Of a stretch of DNA of 64,000 bases, positions 62,264-64,000 are shown piece by piece. The notes under the pieces are model-generated. The model saw nothing but the letters and a program-made list of their open reading frames with translations. It ran no database searches and was not told where the DNA came from. The stretch comes from Galbitalea sp036499165 (GTDB taxonomy: Bacteria > Actinomycetota > Actinomycetes > Actinomycetales > Microbacteriaceae). Where the stretch lies: positions 1 through 64,000 of the forward strand of contig DASYEE010000163.1 in assembly GCA_036499165.1 (NCBI GenBank), given 5' to 3'. How positions within the stretch are numbered: position 1 is the first letter of the stretch; the number at the start of each line of letters is the position of its first letter. The position numbers were made by a program, and so were the translations under genes.

Positions 62264-62483
62264 CGGTCTCCTCCCTCACTGACCTGTTATCTCTCCGCTG
62301 ATTCCAGGATGGGGTACACGCTAGTAGTTACCGACGACAGGCCAACAGGCGCAATGACGATTACCCGTGACCCAGTTGTGGGGGTCCCATTCAGCAATCG
62401 GCCGCCCCATCCCGTGCATGAAGGTTGGCGATCGGATCAGCAAGCGGCAGTCGTGCCGGCTCGAAAAACGAGATGATCGTGTA

Positions 62484-63071
62484 ATGGACACGCCAAACGA
62501 AACGCTTTTCACAGCGCACGCGTCTTCGGGCTTCGCAAACCTGATCCAGTACAACGAATACATGATGGACGAGCGACTCGTTGCGATCGGATACTCCGAT
62601 GCGGGTCATCGCCTCGAAGCGTCCTATCAGGCGCAGCCATGGGATGACGTGATGCTTCTCCCCTTTCTCTTCCTGTGGCGGCAGGCGATTGAACTTCAAC
62701 TGAAGGCCAACATCCGTGACCTCGCGACCCTGCGTCGGCGTCGAGGAGAAACTGAAGACAGATTGCGCTCGGACATCGTCGATAAGCGCCTTCAAGATCC
62801 CCGTCAGGTTGGGCACAACCTGGTCAAGCTCATCGCCGAGCACGATGAGCACATCGTCGCGCTCGGGCTTCAGGAGATTCCGGCCGATGTGATTCGCACT
62901 CTCGAACTCCTGGCCGCACTTGACAACGCCGGCACTGGCTTCCGGTATGCCGGTGTCCTTAAAGCTCCCAGCGCAGATCTGAATTTTCGCAGCCTCGCCA
63001 AATCGTTGGACGACGCGTTCCGCCTCCTCCAGGTTGTCATTGACGCAGCGACCCACGGCGAAGGTGTTTAG
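62484..63071 (+). CDS. Hypothetical protein with HEPN-like helical features
   Basis: A 195-residue protein. LLPFLFLWRQAIELQLKANIRDLATLRRR and the later VGHNLVKLIAEHDEHI resemble helical proteins from defence islands that carry HEPN-like folds, with an HN pair in the expected place. The full RX4-6H nuclease motif is not clear, so RNase activity is uncertain. ATG 62484 is the best start; no ribosome-binding site is seen. It is divergent from jetA. It may be an accessory or separate defence gene. Confidence 0.55.
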   Translation: MDTPNETLFTAHASSGFANLIQYNEYMMDERLVAIGYSDAGHRLEASYQAQPWDDVMLLPFLFLWRQAIELQLKANIRDLATLRRRRGETEDRLRSDIVDKRLQDPRQVGHNLVKLIAEHDEHIVALGLQEIPADVIRTLELLAALDNAGTGFRYAGVLKAPSADLNFRSLAKSLDDAFRLLQVVIDAATHGEGV

Positions 63072-63141
63072 GACCGCTGTCGCTAGATAGGCGCGCCCGC
63101 GAAGGCCGCGCAAGCGCTGCCACCTCCCCGCCGAAGCGCAA

Positions 63142-63173
63142 ATGGTGGCCGGGCCTTTCAGGCCCGACACCAT
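63142..63173. terminator. Bidirectional hairpin terminator
   Basis: ATGGTGGCCGGGCC pairs with GGCCCGACACCAT across TTTCA with one bulge. It lies between the convergent genes ending at 63071 and 63202. Confidence 0.65.
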
Positions 63174-63201
63174 CTGATCGCTCTTCTAAAGGAACGCTGG
63201 A

Positions 63202-63930
63202 CTACACCAACAGTTCAAGAGCGCGAAGTCTCAGAGTCGCGGCCTGACGCGAGACATCGAATGCGCCCGCCATTGCTTCCGCGAGGTCAACGCCTTGAGG
63301 AGAGTCGGTTTCGGGTGCGAGCCCCATGATCGCGCCGTTCATGAGGGCGACACGTTTGAAGATGCCGGAAGGCATTAACAGTGCGGACATTCCTCGATTC
63401 GCCTGAATCTCGCGCCAGTCGCGAGCGACGCGACTGGGAGTGCTGCGCCTGGGATCGACATCCCGATGAAGGCACTGCACCCTCTTCAAGACCTCAGTGG
63501 TGGCGGTCGTGTCTGCGGCCAGTGGATCGCGGTAGTCTCCCTGACGGATTTTCGACATAGCCGGATCGAAGAGGTAACGGTGAAGTAGGACATGGGCTGC
63601 CTCGTGGGCTATTGTCGCGCGCCACCGACCCCGCATCCCTGGCCTCGGCGGATCGGCGTCGGCAGCCTCAGTCAGCTCGGTATTAATCTTCATCTTGGGA
63701 GCCGCAGCTTGGTCGAACTCGGTAAGTCCGAGGACCTCCGACGGGAGCGTGGCGTATTGATCCAAGTCCACCCCGAGGTGGTTTTCGACGAATGCCTCGA
63801 TATCGGGAATCGGGTTGGCCAGGGTCAGCCGTTGACGCGCGCTCCTGAGTTGTTCACTCATCAGATCTTCGATCTCGGCTTGTTCGTACCATATTCGCTG
63901 ATCACCCTCGGGGCCTAGATACCACTCCAT
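63202..63930 (-). CDS. ImmA/IrrE-type zinc metallopeptidase
   Basis: A 242-residue protein with zinc motif ATIAHEAAHVLLHRY near residue 110. The third ligand may be the Glu in WREIQANRGMSALLMPSG, typical of ImmA/IrrE (DUF955) proteins that cleave regulators in mobile elements and toxin-antitoxin systems. ATG 63930 lies 1 nt after the stop of the upstream gene (63932-64000), so the two are probably cotranscribed. A longer frame to the window edge exists but overlaps that gene. Confidence 0.8.
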   Translation of the reverse strand: MEWYLGPEGDQRIWYEQAEIEDLMSEQLRSARQRLTLANPIPDIEAFVENHLGVDLDQYATLPSEVLGLTEFDQAAAPKMKINTELTEAADADPPRPGMRGRWRATIAHEAAHVLLHRYLFDPAMSKIRQGDYRDPLAADTTATTEVLKRVQCLHRDVDPRRSTPSRVARDWREIQANRGMSALLMPSGIFKRVALMNGAIMGLAPETDSPQGVDLAEAMAGAFDVSRQAATLRLRALELLV

Positions 63931-63931
63931 T

Positions 63932-64000
63932 TCAGGTCTCGCTATCTCGGTCACGAATGATCTTGTGCGCAGACTTGATGAGTTTTCGCAGGTCTTCATC
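63932..64000 (-). CDS. C-terminal end of an unidentified protein (cut by window edge)
   Basis: The minus strand encodes DEDLRKLIKSAHKIIRDRDSET followed by TGA (63932-63934). The charged helical end and tight 1-nt spacing to the metallopeptidase ATG suggest a coupled partner, possibly a regulator cleaved by it. Too little is visible to assign a family. Confidence 0.5.
   Translation of the reverse strand, partial: DEDLRKLIKSAHKIIRDRDSET

Noticed and set aside
63202..63999. Extended metallopeptidase starting at the window edge
   Set aside because: The extra 23 residues overlap a different frame that reads as a credible C-terminus ending at 63932; ATG 63930 fits better.
1..64000. CRISPR array, IS element or rRNA operon
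   Set aside because: No regularly spaced repeats of CRISPR size, no transposase motifs and no rRNA signatures were seen while reading through.

Overview
The window is high-GC chromosomal DNA from an actinobacterium. The gene content suggests Micrococcales, probably Microbacteriaceae: a release factor 2 start, the murI-rph-rdgB set, a DUF3039 protein, a mannitol PTS locus with an MtlR-type regulator, glycerol-phosphate-polymer genes and a sugar ABC importer without its own ATPase. Genus is inference. Many genes begin 6-7 nt after a TANNNT -10 box and have no Shine-Dalgarno, the leaderless arrangement common in this phylum.

Layout. 0-4.1 kb: the prfB start (cut by the left edge), two MFS exporters, a DinB-like protein, and an ArsR-type regulator facing one exporter across a regular four-copy operator array. 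4.1-10.6 kb: alpha-glucosidase, a glucoside ABC importer and its LacI regulator, then tRNA-Leu(UAG). 10.8-17.8 kb: membrane proteins (DedA, Nramp), a HEAT-like protein and housekeeping genes (rdgB, rph, murI, pncB, DUF3039). 18.0-20.7 kb: an ABC-2 transporter pair. 20.9-30.6 kb: a wall-polymer cluster with a nucleotidyltransferase, TagG/TagH-like exporter, a CDP-glycerol glycerophosphotransferase, a double-domain version of the same enzyme and a GT2 enzyme, interrupted by a metallopeptidase and small unknowns. 30.7-34.6 kb: HtrA-like protease, a second LacI regulator and an aminotransferase.

34.6-41.5 kb holds the most unusual locus. It is an eight-gene operon on the minus strand in which every neighbouring pair overlaps by 4-8 nt. 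It encodes a response-regulator receiver fused to a PIG-L deacetylase, an ATP-grasp ligase, a PHP phosphoesterase, a processive membrane GT2 synthase, a 58-residue membrane protein, two stand-alone receivers and a PAS histidine kinase. No DNA-binding output domain is encoded. I read it as a candidate phosphorylation-controlled glycan synthesis and modification system.

41.6-52.8 kb: a nitrilase-family hydrolase, glycerate kinase, and a complete mannitol PTS operon (orphan IIB, HPr, EI, IICB, IIA, MtlD) with divergent mtlR, then a HAD phosphatase and a low-molecular-weight tyrosine phosphatase. 52.9-55.0 kb: a secreted BspA/InlB-type repeat protein between two near-identical terminator hairpins. 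55.37-55.40 kb: a 38-nt 3' fragment of initiator tRNA, which looks like an attachment site. To its right lies a full type I Wadjet anti-plasmid operon (jetABCD, 55.5-62.3 kb), then a HEPN-like protein and an ImmA/IrrE-type metallopeptidase, consistent with a tRNA-integrated defence island that continues past the right edge.
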